A stretch of DNA of 64,000 nucleotides from Lachnospiraceae bacterium (GTDB lineage: Bacteria; Bacillota; Clostridia; Lachnospirales; Lachnospiraceae). The position numbers were made by a program, and so were the translations under genes. Below are positions 42,271 to 50,617 of the stretch, piece by piece. Below the pieces are notes generated by a model. That model did not search any database, was not told the origin of the DNA, and saw nothing but the letters and a program-made list of their open reading frames with translations. Each line of letters opens with the position of its first letter. Position 1 is the first letter of the stretch. Location: positions 56,560 through 120,559 of the forward strand of contig SVFO01000001.1 of NCBI GenBank assembly GCA_015056795.1, given 5' to 3'.

Positions 42271-43680
42271 TTAGGTTCTCTTGCGTTCTGGATGCTCTTC
42301 ATAAAAGCGCTTTTTATCCTCATACATGCGCTGATCCGCAATCTTTAAGGCCTTTCGGATATCCTTGCTATCCTGCTCACAGCAAAAGCCCACGGCAAAG
42401 GATACGTTACGGTATGCCTCTGAGTGCTTTTTGATGCGCTCCACCTGATACTCCAAAACCCTCGGCGTGGCATCCTCAACAAGAATCATAAATTCATCAC
42501 CGCCAGCGCGGTAGATTTCATTCCCGATAAAAATATTTTGTAAAAGCAGCGCAGCATTTTTCAAAAGCAGATCCCCAGCCAAATGCCCCTCTGCATCGTT
42601 GACTACCTTTAATCCATTCAAGTCTGCGAACACTACGCCAATGGGCTTCCCCATCCGCTCGCCCTCACTCAGGCGATCCACGCGGTTATTCATCTCATTT
42701 CGGTTGTATACGCCCGTCAGCATGTCCATGGTGCTTAAGATCTTCAAGCGATCAAACATCTGATAGCTGGCAATTTCCGAAGCCAAAAAGAAGGTCGTAA
42801 GCTCCAAGGTCTCCTTAATGCGCAGGGCATTCTCCACCTCGAAATTCGAAGCCCAAATGTAGCCGATAAGTTCTCCCCTCGCCTTTAAGGGGAACAGAAC
42901 GAGACTATGTACCTTAGCCTTTTGCAGCGATTCATACCAGACAGGGCTTCTGCCCTCGATCACTTCCATGTCCTTTTCATTTTTCAGAATCAGACAATTG
43001 CTTCCACCGATGAGATCCGACCAAGTCCTTACGATTTCAAAGTGCTCATCGTCTGCCCAATGATTCATGGGCTTTCGAGTAGCCTCTCCATCGAAGGAAA
43101 AGGCCAGCACGTCACATCTTCGATTATTAAAATTCACCTGAAGCAAACAGCAGGTTCTTGCCTTACAAATCTGTCGTACGTCGGAAATGACTTCCTGTAT
43201 CGTATTGTCAAAGTCATTTGTTCCGCGAAGCTTAATGCAGGTGTTCAACACGTCAGCTGCCGTCTCGTAGGAAAGCTGCGTCATCTTCGAGACATTTGCC
43301 TTATGGGAAATCTCCTGCGTGTAGGTACAGTAGCCAAGATTCGGATCATCCGATTCCAATGGCAGCATAAACAAATTAAACCAAAAATCAAAGCGATCTG
43401 GATGAACATAGGTATGGAGCGGTTGCTTAAGGATCGCCGCACGATAACAAAAGTCCTCAAAATTTAAGTCCTTTGGCAAGTACCTTGTATACTCAGAATT
43501 TGGAATAAATTCATCATTGAGCATTTTCGGAGAAAAAAACGGATGCTCAATCGAGTCAATATACGCCTGATTACCCGTTACGATTCGAATCTTCCCATAG
43601 GAACCATCTGGCAGCTTTTCCACGGACAAAACACAGGTCATGGGTTCAATACATTCCACAAATTTTTGATAATCCATCAT
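42271..43680 (-). CDS. GGDEF domain protein (diguanylate cyclase)
   Basis: Diguanylate cyclase of 469 residues, synthesising c-di-GMP from GTP. The C-terminal domain has DMLTGVYNRNEMNNRVD, GVVFADLNGLKVVNDAEGH and YRAGGDEFMIL (GGDEF at 393-397), so the active-site residues are intact. The RxxD product-inhibition site that usually lies a few residues upstream is not seen, so feedback inhibition may be absent. The N-terminal part has a PAS-like region, and residues about 150-300 form a GAF-like domain (LVLFPLKARGELIGYIWAS). Start follows GGAGAGGG. Its opposite number, the EAL protein, lies 3 kb away. Confidence 0.92.
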   Translation of the reverse strand: MMDYQKFVECIEPMTCVLSVEKLPDGSYGKIRIVTGNQAYIDSIEHPFFSPKMLNDEFIPNSEYTRYLPKDLNFEDFCYRAAILKQPLHTYVHPDRFDFWFNLFMLPLESDDPNLGYCTYTQEISHKANVSKMTQLSYETAADVLNTCIKLRGTNDFDNTIQEVISDVRQICKARTCCLLQVNFNNRRCDVLAFSFDGEATRKPMNHWADDEHFEIVRTWSDLIGGSNCLILKNEKDMEVIEGRSPVWYESLQKAKVHSLVLFPLKARGELIGYIWASNFEVENALRIKETLELTTFFLASEIASYQMFDRLKILSTMDMLTGVYNRNEMNNRVDRLSEGERMGKPIGVVFADLNGLKVVNDAEGHLAGDLLLKNAALLLQNIFIGNEIYRAGGDEFMILVEDATPRVLEYQVERIKKHSEAYRNVSFAVGFCCEQDSKDIRKALKIADQRMYEDKKRFYEEHPERKRT

Positions 43681-43820
43681 GTGTCCCTCTCCATAATTCT
43701 CAAGACATTCCCAAGTAACAACCTTTAAAATCGCTAAGTGTTTCCACTCCCTCTATAGTATCTATTTTAAGGCTATGCGCAAAAAATGGCAAGTTCTATT
43801 TTTATGCGATTGTCTCTTCG

Positions 43821-44678
43821 TTACCTGCCAAGTTCCCAAAATGCAAGGGCACTGGCCGCTGCTACGTTCAAGGAATCCACGCCGTGCGCCATGGGTATTT
43901 TTACCCGATAGGTGCAGGCCTTGATAACATCCTTTGGAAGACCGTCCCCTTCCGTTCCCAGTAGGATTGCCAGCCTGTCCTCCGACTTGAGCTTCTCATC
44001 CCTGATGCCGACGGAATCATCCGTTAACGCCATGGCAACCGTGGAAAATCCCAAGGCCGCCAGCCTGTCGGGAATCAAAGTCTCCGAAGCATCCTGCGTT
44101 TCCTCGGCATAGGTCCAGGGAATCTGAAAAACCGTCCCCATGCTGACCCGCGCTGATCGCCTGGTCAGCGGATCAACGCTTCCCTTGGTCAGGACAACGC
44201 CATCCATGCCCAGCGCTGCCGCCGATCGAATGATGGCTCCGACATTCGTTGGATTTACGACATCTACTAAAACTGCCAAGCGCTTCTTCCCCTCGCAAAA
44301 TGCTTCCAGTGATTGCAGGGGTTTGCGGCGCAGCACGGCCCAAAGCCCCCTGACAAGACTATAGCCCGTCAGCTTCGTTACAATGTCATGCTCTGCCACG
44401 TAAATTGGGAGGCTTTCTGCCTTCTCCCGTCCCAAAAGCTCCTCGATCTTTTCCAAAACGGGCCGCCCCTCCTTTTCGATCCTCTGCTTTTCCAGAAGTA
44501 AGGATACAGGCTCATACCCTGCCTCCAGCGCCCGCAAAATGACATTGGCGCTCTCCGCTATAAAAATGCCCAGCTTAGGCTCATAATAATGCATGAGCTG
44601 TACCTCGGATAGCTTGGAAAACATGTCGAGCCCCGATGCATTGATATCCGTAATTTCGATCCAATGATATTCTAACAT
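43821..44678 (-). CDS. TrmH/SpoU-family RNA methyltransferase
   Basis: SPOUT-fold 2'-O-ribose methyltransferase, 285 residues. The N-terminal substrate-binding half contains YEPKLGIFIAESANVILRAL, and the C-terminal knot domain has VDVVNPTNVGAIIRSAAALG, ILLGTEGDGLPKDVI and RVKIPMAHGVDSLNVAAASA, which are the three SpoU motifs. The ATG at 44678 with AAGGA upstream overlaps the end of the RsmF-like gene by 7 bases. Overlap with another RNA methyltransferase gene suggests linked expression. The RNA target (23S rRNA or tRNA) is not determined. Confidence 0.92.
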   Translation of the reverse strand: MLEYHWIEITDINASGLDMFSKLSEVQLMHYYEPKLGIFIAESANVILRALEAGYEPVSLLLEKQRIEKEGRPVLEKIEELLGREKAESLPIYVAEHDIVTKLTGYSLVRGLWAVLRRKPLQSLEAFCEGKKRLAVLVDVVNPTNVGAIIRSAAALGMDGVVLTKGSVDPLTRRSARVSMGTVFQIPWTYAEETQDASETLIPDRLAALGFSTVAMALTDDSVGIRDEKLKSEDRLAILLGTEGDGLPKDVIKACTYRVKIPMAHGVDSLNVAAASALAFWELGR

Positions 44679-46072
44679 GTCACGCCATCCTTTCGAAGTC
44701 CCTTGGGATAATGATTTTTCATCATGCCACCTGCCAGCTTTCCCCATCCGATGGAAATCCCGTCCACGAGAATAAGATGCCAACCCTTTTCGCCCTCTGC
44801 AGGAAAGGTCTGACCATTTAAGTATACGGAAGGCAGTCTGTCCATGGCCGTCATCCGATAAACATTCCGCACGTCGCAGGCTCCCAAAGCCAGGGCCAAC
44901 GCGTGAGACGGCTCAAACCGATTCTTTTTGATCTCCCCAAGATGCAGGCCAGGGCGTAATACCTTAAGTCCCTTGAGATTCGGGAAGTCCTCTGGCGTGA
45001 GATATAGATTGTCCCCAAAGCGATGAAACCAGCCCTTGCCGTCTCCGCCATAAGCACATGCCGCAATGGGCCGCCGAAGCGTCTCTCTTTCAAATTCCAT
45101 CCATTCCTTACAATCTTGCTCCCGCAGCGGCTTAATCGTTCCGCGCATTGGCTGCGCACGATAGCCCTCTGGAGTCTCTCCCTCCTTTTGCAAAACCGCA
45201 AGGAAATGTCCCTCCCCGCGAATTTCATGGGGATAGATCTGTAGCATGCCGTCAAAGGGAATGCTCCTTTCTTCTTCCACGGGAAAGCTTAAGCCTTGTA
45301 CCAAGGAGAACTCTGGATGGCGACCTAAAAACCTTCGAATGGTTCCTTCATTTTCCCAATCGGCAAAGGTACAGGTGGAGTATACCAACCGTCCGCCTGG
45401 GCGAAGCATTTTTGCCGCCTCCTCGATGACGCCGTCCTGTCGCTCACCGCACAGGCGAACGTTCTCGGGGCTCCATTCCGTCACGGCAACCTCATTTTTT
45501 CGAAACATTCCTTCTCCGGAGCAGGGAGCATCCACCAGCACCTTATCAAAATACTCTGGAAATGCCTCGGCCAGCCTTTCTGGCGTTTCATTTGTCACGC
45601 ACGCATTCGCAAGCCCCATTCGCTCGACATTTTCAGAAAGAATTTTTGCCCTGGTCGGATGGATCTCATTGCAGAGAAGAAAGCCCTTCTGACCAAGCAG
45701 CGCGCCAATCTGCGTGCTTTTTCCTCCAGGGGCCGCGCACAAATCCAATACACGCTCCCCGGGTGTTACATCCAGAAAGCCTACGGGCGCCATGGCGCTT
45801 GGCTCCTGTATGTAATAAAGCCCTGCTTCATGATAGGGATGACGCCCAGGGGCACATTCTGCAGGATAATAATATCCCTGCTTTGCCCAGGGAACTTTCT
45901 CCATGTGAAAAAGAGCGGTCAGGGCTTTTTCCATGCTCTCTCCGCTCTCCGTCTTTTTTAATTGATTCAGGCGCAGTGCCTGATGTCTTGGCTGATCAAA
46001 GCTAGCCAAAAACTTCGGGAAATCCTCCCCGAGCTTCTCCTGCATGCGCAGTAAAAATTCCTCTGGCAGCAT
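44672..46072 (-). CDS. RsmF/NOP2-Sun family rRNA m5C methyltransferase
   Basis: SAM-dependent cytosine-C5 RNA methyltransferase, 466 residues. Catalytic parts are present: VLDLCAAPGGKSTQIGAL (SAM motif I), VDAPCSGEGMFRKNE with the first cysteine and RLVYSTCTFADWENEG with the second, catalytic cysteine. The C-terminal region after residue 300 matches the RsmF-type accessory domain (methyltransferase RsmF, PUA-like), including MKNHYPKGLRK at the end. It is longer than RsmB-type enzymes and lacks their NusB domain. Start follows AAAGGGGG. The TrmH-family gene overlaps its 3' end. Confidence 0.93.
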   Translation of the reverse strand: MLPEEFLLRMQEKLGEDFPKFLASFDQPRHQALRLNQLKKTESGESMEKALTALFHMEKVPWAKQGYYYPAECAPGRHPYHEAGLYYIQEPSAMAPVGFLDVTPGERVLDLCAAPGGKSTQIGALLGQKGFLLCNEIHPTRAKILSENVERMGLANACVTNETPERLAEAFPEYFDKVLVDAPCSGEGMFRKNEVAVTEWSPENVRLCGERQDGVIEEAAKMLRPGGRLVYSTCTFADWENEGTIRRFLGRHPEFSLVQGLSFPVEEERSIPFDGMLQIYPHEIRGEGHFLAVLQKEGETPEGYRAQPMRGTIKPLREQDCKEWMEFERETLRRPIAACAYGGDGKGWFHRFGDNLYLTPEDFPNLKGLKVLRPGLHLGEIKKNRFEPSHALALALGACDVRNVYRMTAMDRLPSVYLNGQTFPAEGEKGWHLILVDGISIGWGKLAGGMMKNHYPKGLRKDGVTC

Positions 46073-46123
46073 ACGCTTCCCCCTTTGGCTTACGACAAGG
46101 TCTCCCTTATCGATGCCACTTGT

Positions 46124-46528
46124 TTACATTACAGTGTATCCCTTTGCGGCAAGGCAAGCCTTAACCTCGCCCGTATCCTGACAATGGAACACCATAATAG
46201 GCTTTCCAGATTCTCTGTTAAAGGAAAGGTACAGATAGTCCACGCTAATGTTGCTCTGCTCTAAATCCTTTAATAAATGATTCAAATTTCCGACTTCATC
46301 GGCAACCTCAACACCGATGACGTCCGTCAGGCGGCAAAGGTATCCTCCTGCCGTCAAGGCATCAAAGGCCTTTTGTGCATCCGAAACAACCATGCGGATG
46401 ATGCCATACTCCGCGCTGTCATTGGTAACGGAACCAAGAATATTGATGTCATTCTCTAACAGAATTCCCGTGATCTTCTGCATGGTTCCCTTTTTATTCT
46501 CCGCATAAATTGATACTTGCTTTAACAT
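46124..46528 (-). CDS. ACT-domain protein (tandem ACT)
   Basis: A 134-residue protein consisting of two ACT ligand-binding domains in tandem. The first is MLKQVSIYAENKKGTMQKIT to VVSDAQKAFDAL; the second begins VIGVEVADEVGNLNHLLKDL and contains ISVDYLYLSFNRESGKPIMV. Such stand-alone ACT proteins bind amino acids and are found beside amino-acid or phenylacetate-CoA ligase genes, none of which is here. A strong promoter lies just upstream. The start at 46528 has AAGGA about 11 bases upstream. It is probably a small metabolite sensor of unknown partner. Confidence 0.87.
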   Translation of the reverse strand: MLKQVSIYAENKKGTMQKITGILLENDINILGSVTNDSAEYGIIRMVVSDAQKAFDALTAGGYLCRLTDVIGVEVADEVGNLNHLLKDLEQSNISVDYLYLSFNRESGKPIMVFHCQDTGEVKACLAAKGYTVM

Positions 46529-46571
46529 TTGTTTATGATCCTTCCTGTTGCTATTCATCTGTGACGTTATT

Positions 46572-46600
46572 ATAATATACGCATCCCCCTAAGAAGTCAA
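46572..46600 (-). promoter_or_regulatory. Sigma-A-type promoter of the ACT-domain gene
   Basis: TTGACT (46595-46600) and TATTAT (46572-46577) on the minus strand are 17 bases apart. A TATAAT also overlaps the -10. The site lies between the response-regulator stop and the ACT gene, so the ACT gene has its own start of transcription. Confidence 0.7.
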
Positions 46601-46616
46601 TCCCTTTCCTTGACGC

Positions 46617-47309
46617 TTAGATCTTAAAGCGATAGCCGACGCCCCAAATGGTTTCCACGTACTGTGGCTTTGCGGAATCCTTTTCAATTTTCTCACGAAT
46701 CTTCTTGATGTGCACCGTTACCGTTGCAATATCGCCAACAGGACCCAGGCCCCAAATCTTCTCGAACAGCTCCTCCTTCGTGAAGACATGATTCGGATTC
46801 TCCGCAAGGAAGGTCAGCAGATCAAATTCCTTCGTCGTAAAGATCTTCTCCTCGCCGTCCACGTAAACACGACGCGCCGTCTTATCAATGCGGATGCCAC
46901 GGATCTCCACGATGTCATTCTGCGGCTTCTGATTCGTTCCCACAAGTCTCTCGTATCTTGCAAGATGCGCCTTAACGCGCGCCACCAGCTCGCTCGGGCT
47001 AAAGGGCTTCGTCATGTAATCGTCCGCGCCAAGACCCAGCCCGCGAATCTTGTCGATGTCATCCTTTCTCGCCGATACCATGAGAATGGGGATGTCCTTC
47101 TCCTTACGGATCTGCTTACAAACCTCAAAGCCATCCATGCCAGGCATCATCAGGTCCAAAATAATCAGGTTATAATCTCCCTCCAGGGCTGCCTTTAATC
47201 CCTTATCTCCCGTATTGCAAATGTCCACCTGAAACTCCGAGAGCTCCAGATAGTCCTTCTCCAAATCAGCAATTGCTTCTTCATCTTCCACAATTAAAAT
47301 CCTGCTCAT
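46617..47309 (-). CDS. OmpR/PhoB-type response regulator
   Basis: Two-component response regulator of 230 residues. The receiver domain has the phosphoacceptor Asp52 in LIILDLMMPGMDGF, with acidic residues in VEDEEAI and the conserved PILMVSARKDDIDKIRGLGL and DDYMTKPFSPSELVARV. The C-terminal winged-helix DNA-binding domain includes EFDLLTFLAENPNHVFTKEE and GVGYRFKI at the end. It lies 33 bases downstream of the histidine kinase, its partner. Regulated genes are not known; the nearby esterase is a candidate only by position. Confidence 0.95.
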   Translation of the reverse strand: MSRILIVEDEEAIADLEKDYLELSEFQVDICNTGDKGLKAALEGDYNLIILDLMMPGMDGFEVCKQIRKEKDIPILMVSARKDDIDKIRGLGLGADDYMTKPFSPSELVARVKAHLARYERLVGTNQKPQNDIVEIRGIRIDKTARRVYVDGEEKIFTTKEFDLLTFLAENPNHVFTKEELFEKIWGLGPVGDIATVTVHIKKIREKIEKDSAKPQYVETIWGVGYRFKI

Positions 47310-47341
47310 GTTTCCTCCATTCCGAGCCTTGAACGCTCAAC

Positions 47342-48814
47342 CTATGATAACTCTGCATACTTTCGTAAAACAAAATGCATGCAGGTGCCTTCGCCCTCCT
47401 TCGCGGTGGCCCAGATATAGCCGCCGTGATCCTCAATAATCTTCTTTACAATGGAAAGTCCTATGCCGCTTCCGCCCTGCGCGGAATTTCTGGAGGCATC
47501 CGTACGATAGAATCGTTCGAAGATCCTCGTGAGGTCCTTTTGGGCAATGCCCTTTCCGTTGTCCTCGATTTCAATCTGAATGGAATCGTCGCGATCCAAA
47601 ATGCGGATGTCAATTCGTCCATTCGGTTTATCCATATATTTCACGCTGTTGCTGATGATGTTGTTGATGACCTTCTTCATCTGCTCCGCGTCCGCAATCA
47701 CGACGGTAGAAGGATCCACCGCGTTCGCGTAATTCAGCTTAATGTTGCGCGACTCCAGATCCAGTCCAACCTCCTCCACGCAGTCTCCAAAATAATCTGC
47801 CACGTTGATCCGCTGGAAATTATACTGGATACGATTCGTGTCAATGCTGGAATAGGTGGTCAGCTCGTTGATCAGCTTATCCATGTCATTGGCCTTGTTG
47901 TAGATGGTCCGAATGTACTTGTCCATCTTTTCCGGAGTATCCGCAACGCCATCCATGATGCCCTCGACATAGCCCTTGATGGCAGTAATGGGCGTCTTCA
48001 AATCATGGGAAATATTGCTGATCAGCTCCCTGTTTTTCTTTTCATTGTCCTGCTTCTCCTCGGCGGATTCCTTTAGGCGAAGCCTCATGTCTTCATAATT
48101 TTGGTACAGGTCTCCAATTTCGCCCTCTGCCGTCGTCTCCAGGGCATAATCGAAATTGCCGTCCTTGATCTTTTTCATGGCTATGTTCAGCTCCGCGATG
48201 GGTGTAAACACGCCTGCGCGTATCCATCTTGTTAGCATGATGCTGGTAAACAGCAGGATCAGCAGAATCGCGATAAACATGTATGCCACAAGCTCACGGG
48301 AGATCAAGGGATGCACCCTCGTCACGACAAACAGGCTTCCCTGACTTCCGTCTGGAAAGACGAAATCCAACTGATTGACATATCGGTCCAAGTCGTTGAA
48401 AAAGATGCCGCGCTCGTTGTCCTGACTTAAGGACTGATATGCTGGAAGTCGCTGGAAAATAATCTCCGATGCTGTGGGATTTCCCGCATAATACAGGGAA
48501 TCTCCCTTTCTGACCAGAAGGTACGTGGATCTTCGGCTCACCTCTGCATTCTTTTTCTCCAGATAATCCTTGTCTGCAAAAACAGTGACGTCCTTCTGCG
48601 CCTGACGGGCAAACTCATCATAGATCTGATTTGCATCCCCAAGCAGATCCTTGAGGTTCTCAGTCATCATGCCATAGTCTAGGTCTCGCAGTCCGTAGCC
48701 CTTTTGCATATTCACCAGGTAAACGCCAATCATCATAAATGCTAGCACCGTCAGTAGCAGCGGAAGCACGATGATACTGATAAACGTCACCCGCAATCTT
48801 GTTTTAAATTTCAT
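47342..48814 (-). CDS. Sensor histidine kinase
   Basis: Membrane-bound sensor kinase of 490 residues. It has a first membrane segment at about 12-35, an extracytoplasmic sensor of some 140 residues, a second segment at about 176-196 and a HAMP domain (FTPIAELNIAMKKIKDGNFD). The H-box ELISNISHDLKTPITAIKGY places the phosphoacceptor at His270; the N box is NIISNSVKYM and the G boxes are DNGKGIAQKDLTRIFERFY and GGSGIGLSIVKKII. The ATG at 48814 follows AGGAGGG. With the response regulator it forms a two-gene unit, kinase first. The signal sensed is unknown. Confidence 0.95.
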   Translation of the reverse strand: MKFKTRLRVTFISIIVLPLLLTVLAFMMIGVYLVNMQKGYGLRDLDYGMMTENLKDLLGDANQIYDEFARQAQKDVTVFADKDYLEKKNAEVSRRSTYLLVRKGDSLYYAGNPTASEIIFQRLPAYQSLSQDNERGIFFNDLDRYVNQLDFVFPDGSQGSLFVVTRVHPLISRELVAYMFIAILLILLFTSIMLTRWIRAGVFTPIAELNIAMKKIKDGNFDYALETTAEGEIGDLYQNYEDMRLRLKESAEEKQDNEKKNRELISNISHDLKTPITAIKGYVEGIMDGVADTPEKMDKYIRTIYNKANDMDKLINELTTYSSIDTNRIQYNFQRINVADYFGDCVEEVGLDLESRNIKLNYANAVDPSTVVIADAEQMKKVINNIISNSVKYMDKPNGRIDIRILDRDDSIQIEIEDNGKGIAQKDLTRIFERFYRTDASRNSAQGGSGIGLSIVKKIIEDHGGYIWATAKEGEGTCMHFVLRKYAELS

Positions 48815-48902
48815 GACGCTCCCTCCTGCCATCTATTCTAGCACGTTTCTCCGCAAAATGTTTTAAAACAATCCAATATTATGATTAAAAAAATATAAAA
48901 TG

Positions 48903-48931
48903 TTGTTTTTTCCTTTTGTTTTTTGTATGAT
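48903..48931 (+). promoter_or_regulatory. Promoter of the CE2-type esterase gene
   Basis: TTGTTT (48903-48908) and TATGAT (48926-48931) on the plus strand are 17 bases apart in a T-rich tract, about 70 bases upstream of the esterase start. The matches to consensus are moderate. Confidence 0.5.
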
Positions 48932-48997
48932 AAGCATAGAGAATAAACGCGATCTGCAAAGGAACGTCAATAACAAGAAAAGAAATGGAGAAGTCTT

Positions 48998-50065
48998 ATG
49001 AAAATTAGCCTGAACGCGGAAAACGTAAAGTGCCTGGGACGTACGATTTTATGGAAGGATACCTTGTTCTTAAGCCTGTCTGGCTCGGGAATTGAATTTG
49101 AATATAAGGGCTGCGGCCTGACGCTGACACTCCTTGGAGGAAGCGCTTCCGAGATTCCAGACAATCAGGCGAATTATGCGCGCATGGCAATTTACGTGAA
49201 TGATAAGCGCGTATACGACGTTCAGCTGTCCTCCGCCGAAACCACGCTTCGCATTGCAGAGAGCACGCAGCCGGAAAAATCCGTCATTCGCGTGATCAAG
49301 CTCTCTGAGTGCGCCATGTCCCTCGCAGGCATTGCCCCCTTGGAAATCTCTGCGGGAGAAACCGTAAAGCCTACCCCTGCCAAGGCGCATAGAATGGAAT
49401 TCATCGGTGATTCCATCACCTGTGGCTATGGCATTGATGACGAGGATCCCCTCCACCCCTTCCAGACGGCGACAGAGGACGTAACCAGAGCCTATGCTTA
49501 TAAGACGGTCAAGGCTCTCGACGTGGATTATAGCATGTTCTCCACCAGCGGCTATGGAATTATCTCTGGATACACGGGAGACCCGACCATTCAGATGACC
49601 AATCAGCTGATCCCCGATTTCTATGAATCCATGGGCTTTAGCTATGACAGAATGCCTTCCATACCTGCCCCGATGGACATTCCCTGGACCTTTGATGCTT
49701 TTGTTCCCGATGCAATTGTCGTAAACCTTGGAACCAATGACGACAGCTACTGTCAGGAGGATGCCACGAGGCAGCAGATCTACGCAGATGCTTACGTTGA
49801 TTTCTTAAAGGTCATTCGCAAGCGTAACCCGAACGCCATGATCATTTGCGTCTTAGGCCTCATGGGTGACAGACTGTATCCTTGGGTTTGCAAGGCTGCC
49901 AAGACCTATTCCGAAGAGACTGGCGACCAGCGCATCCATACCGTGCACCTTCCTGAGCAGGATGCTTCCGTCGGCTATGTTTCCGATTATCATCCGCTGG
50001 AATCCGCGCACGAAAAGGCTGCAAATGTTTTAATTCCTGCCATTCGGGAAATTATGGGTTGGTAA
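48998..50065 (+). CDS. SGNH/GDSL hydrolase, carbohydrate esterase family 2-like
   Basis: Serine esterase of 355 residues with CE2 architecture: a jelly-roll N-terminal domain (about 1-125) and an SGNH hydrolase domain with block I MEFIGDSITCGYG (Ser139), block III VVNLGTNDDSY and the histidine block SDYHPLESAHEK. CE2 enzymes remove acetyl groups from xylo- or manno-oligosaccharides. There is no signal peptide, so it should act on imported oligosaccharides. The start follows GGAGAAG. It is divergent from the two-component genes and ends in a shared terminator. Substrate sugar is uncertain. Confidence 0.9.
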   Translation: MKISLNAENVKCLGRTILWKDTLFLSLSGSGIEFEYKGCGLTLTLLGGSASEIPDNQANYARMAIYVNDKRVYDVQLSSAETTLRIAESTQPEKSVIRVIKLSECAMSLAGIAPLEISAGETVKPTPAKAHRMEFIGDSITCGYGIDDEDPLHPFQTATEDVTRAYAYKTVKALDVDYSMFSTSGYGIISGYTGDPTIQMTNQLIPDFYESMGFSYDRMPSIPAPMDIPWTFDAFVPDAIVVNLGTNDDSYCQEDATRQQIYADAYVDFLKVIRKRNPNAMIICVLGLMGDRLYPWVCKAAKTYSEETGDQRIHTVHLPEQDASVGYVSDYHPLESAHEKAANVLIPAIREIMGW

Positions 50066-50134
50066 TCTCGGCCATGCAATCACGAAATTCGTGCCAAGAT
50101 GAATCTATGTCATAGAAATCCTAAAACCAAAAAT

Positions 50135-50190
50135 ATCGCCCGAGCAGAGCCTCCTTACGTAAATCGGTTCTGACGGGCGATTCTTTGTTT
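50135..50190. terminator. Bidirectional terminator between esterase and tad operon
   Basis: ATCGCCCG (50135-50142) pairs with CGGGCGAT (50174-50181). The plus strand continues TTCTTTGTTT and the minus strand ATTTTTGGTTTT, so the structure can end both the plus-strand esterase transcript and the minus-strand tad transcript. Confidence 0.75.
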
Positions 50191-50253
50191 CAACAATGTT
50201 TTATAACAATCCCTTTTGTTTGCGTTGTTTGTCCTGATGATATCCTCTCGGAA

Positions 50254-50505
50254 TTAACCGTGAAGACCTCTTGCCTGACGATCCATGTCCTCTACAACGA
50301 TGTCATAGATCTCTCCGAGACTTCTTCCGTACTCCAAAATCTTCCAAGGCTCATTGGTATGGAAATGAATCTTAATCAGCTCATCATCTCCTACAGCCAA
50401 CAGACAGTCACCCTGAAAATGCTCCGTGATATAATCCGTAATCTCATCCTCATCCAGACCCGTTCCCTCGATCAATAGCTGCGTGTCATAACGAAACTCT
50501 AACAT
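50254..50505 (-). CDS. Stand-alone FakA/DAK C-terminal-like domain
   Basis: An 83-residue protein that resembles one domain of FakA/DAK2-type proteins: MLEFRYDTQLLIEGTGLDED, then CLLAVGDDELIKIHFHTNEP and ILEYGRSLGEIYDIVVEDM. In full-length fatty-acid kinase FakA this sequence type belongs to the C-terminal region, which is about 550 residues in total. Here only this part exists, and no kinase or DegV gene is next to it. It may bind acidic ligands or an unknown partner. The start is 110 bases after the FHA gene stop, so it may be the last gene of the tad transcript. Confidence 0.7.
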   Translation of the reverse strand: MLEFRYDTQLLIEGTGLDEDEITDYITEHFQGDCLLAVGDDELIKIHFHTNEPWKILEYGRSLGEIYDIVVEDMDRQARGLHG

Positions 50506-50617
50506 TTGTCTTCTCCTCCTTTATCCTTGCATCTCTTATTCGTTCATCCAAACCCAAATGCCATTATAAACGATAGGAAGGCAAAATGTAAAGAAAAATA
50601 CCCTTTCTAAGAAAATT

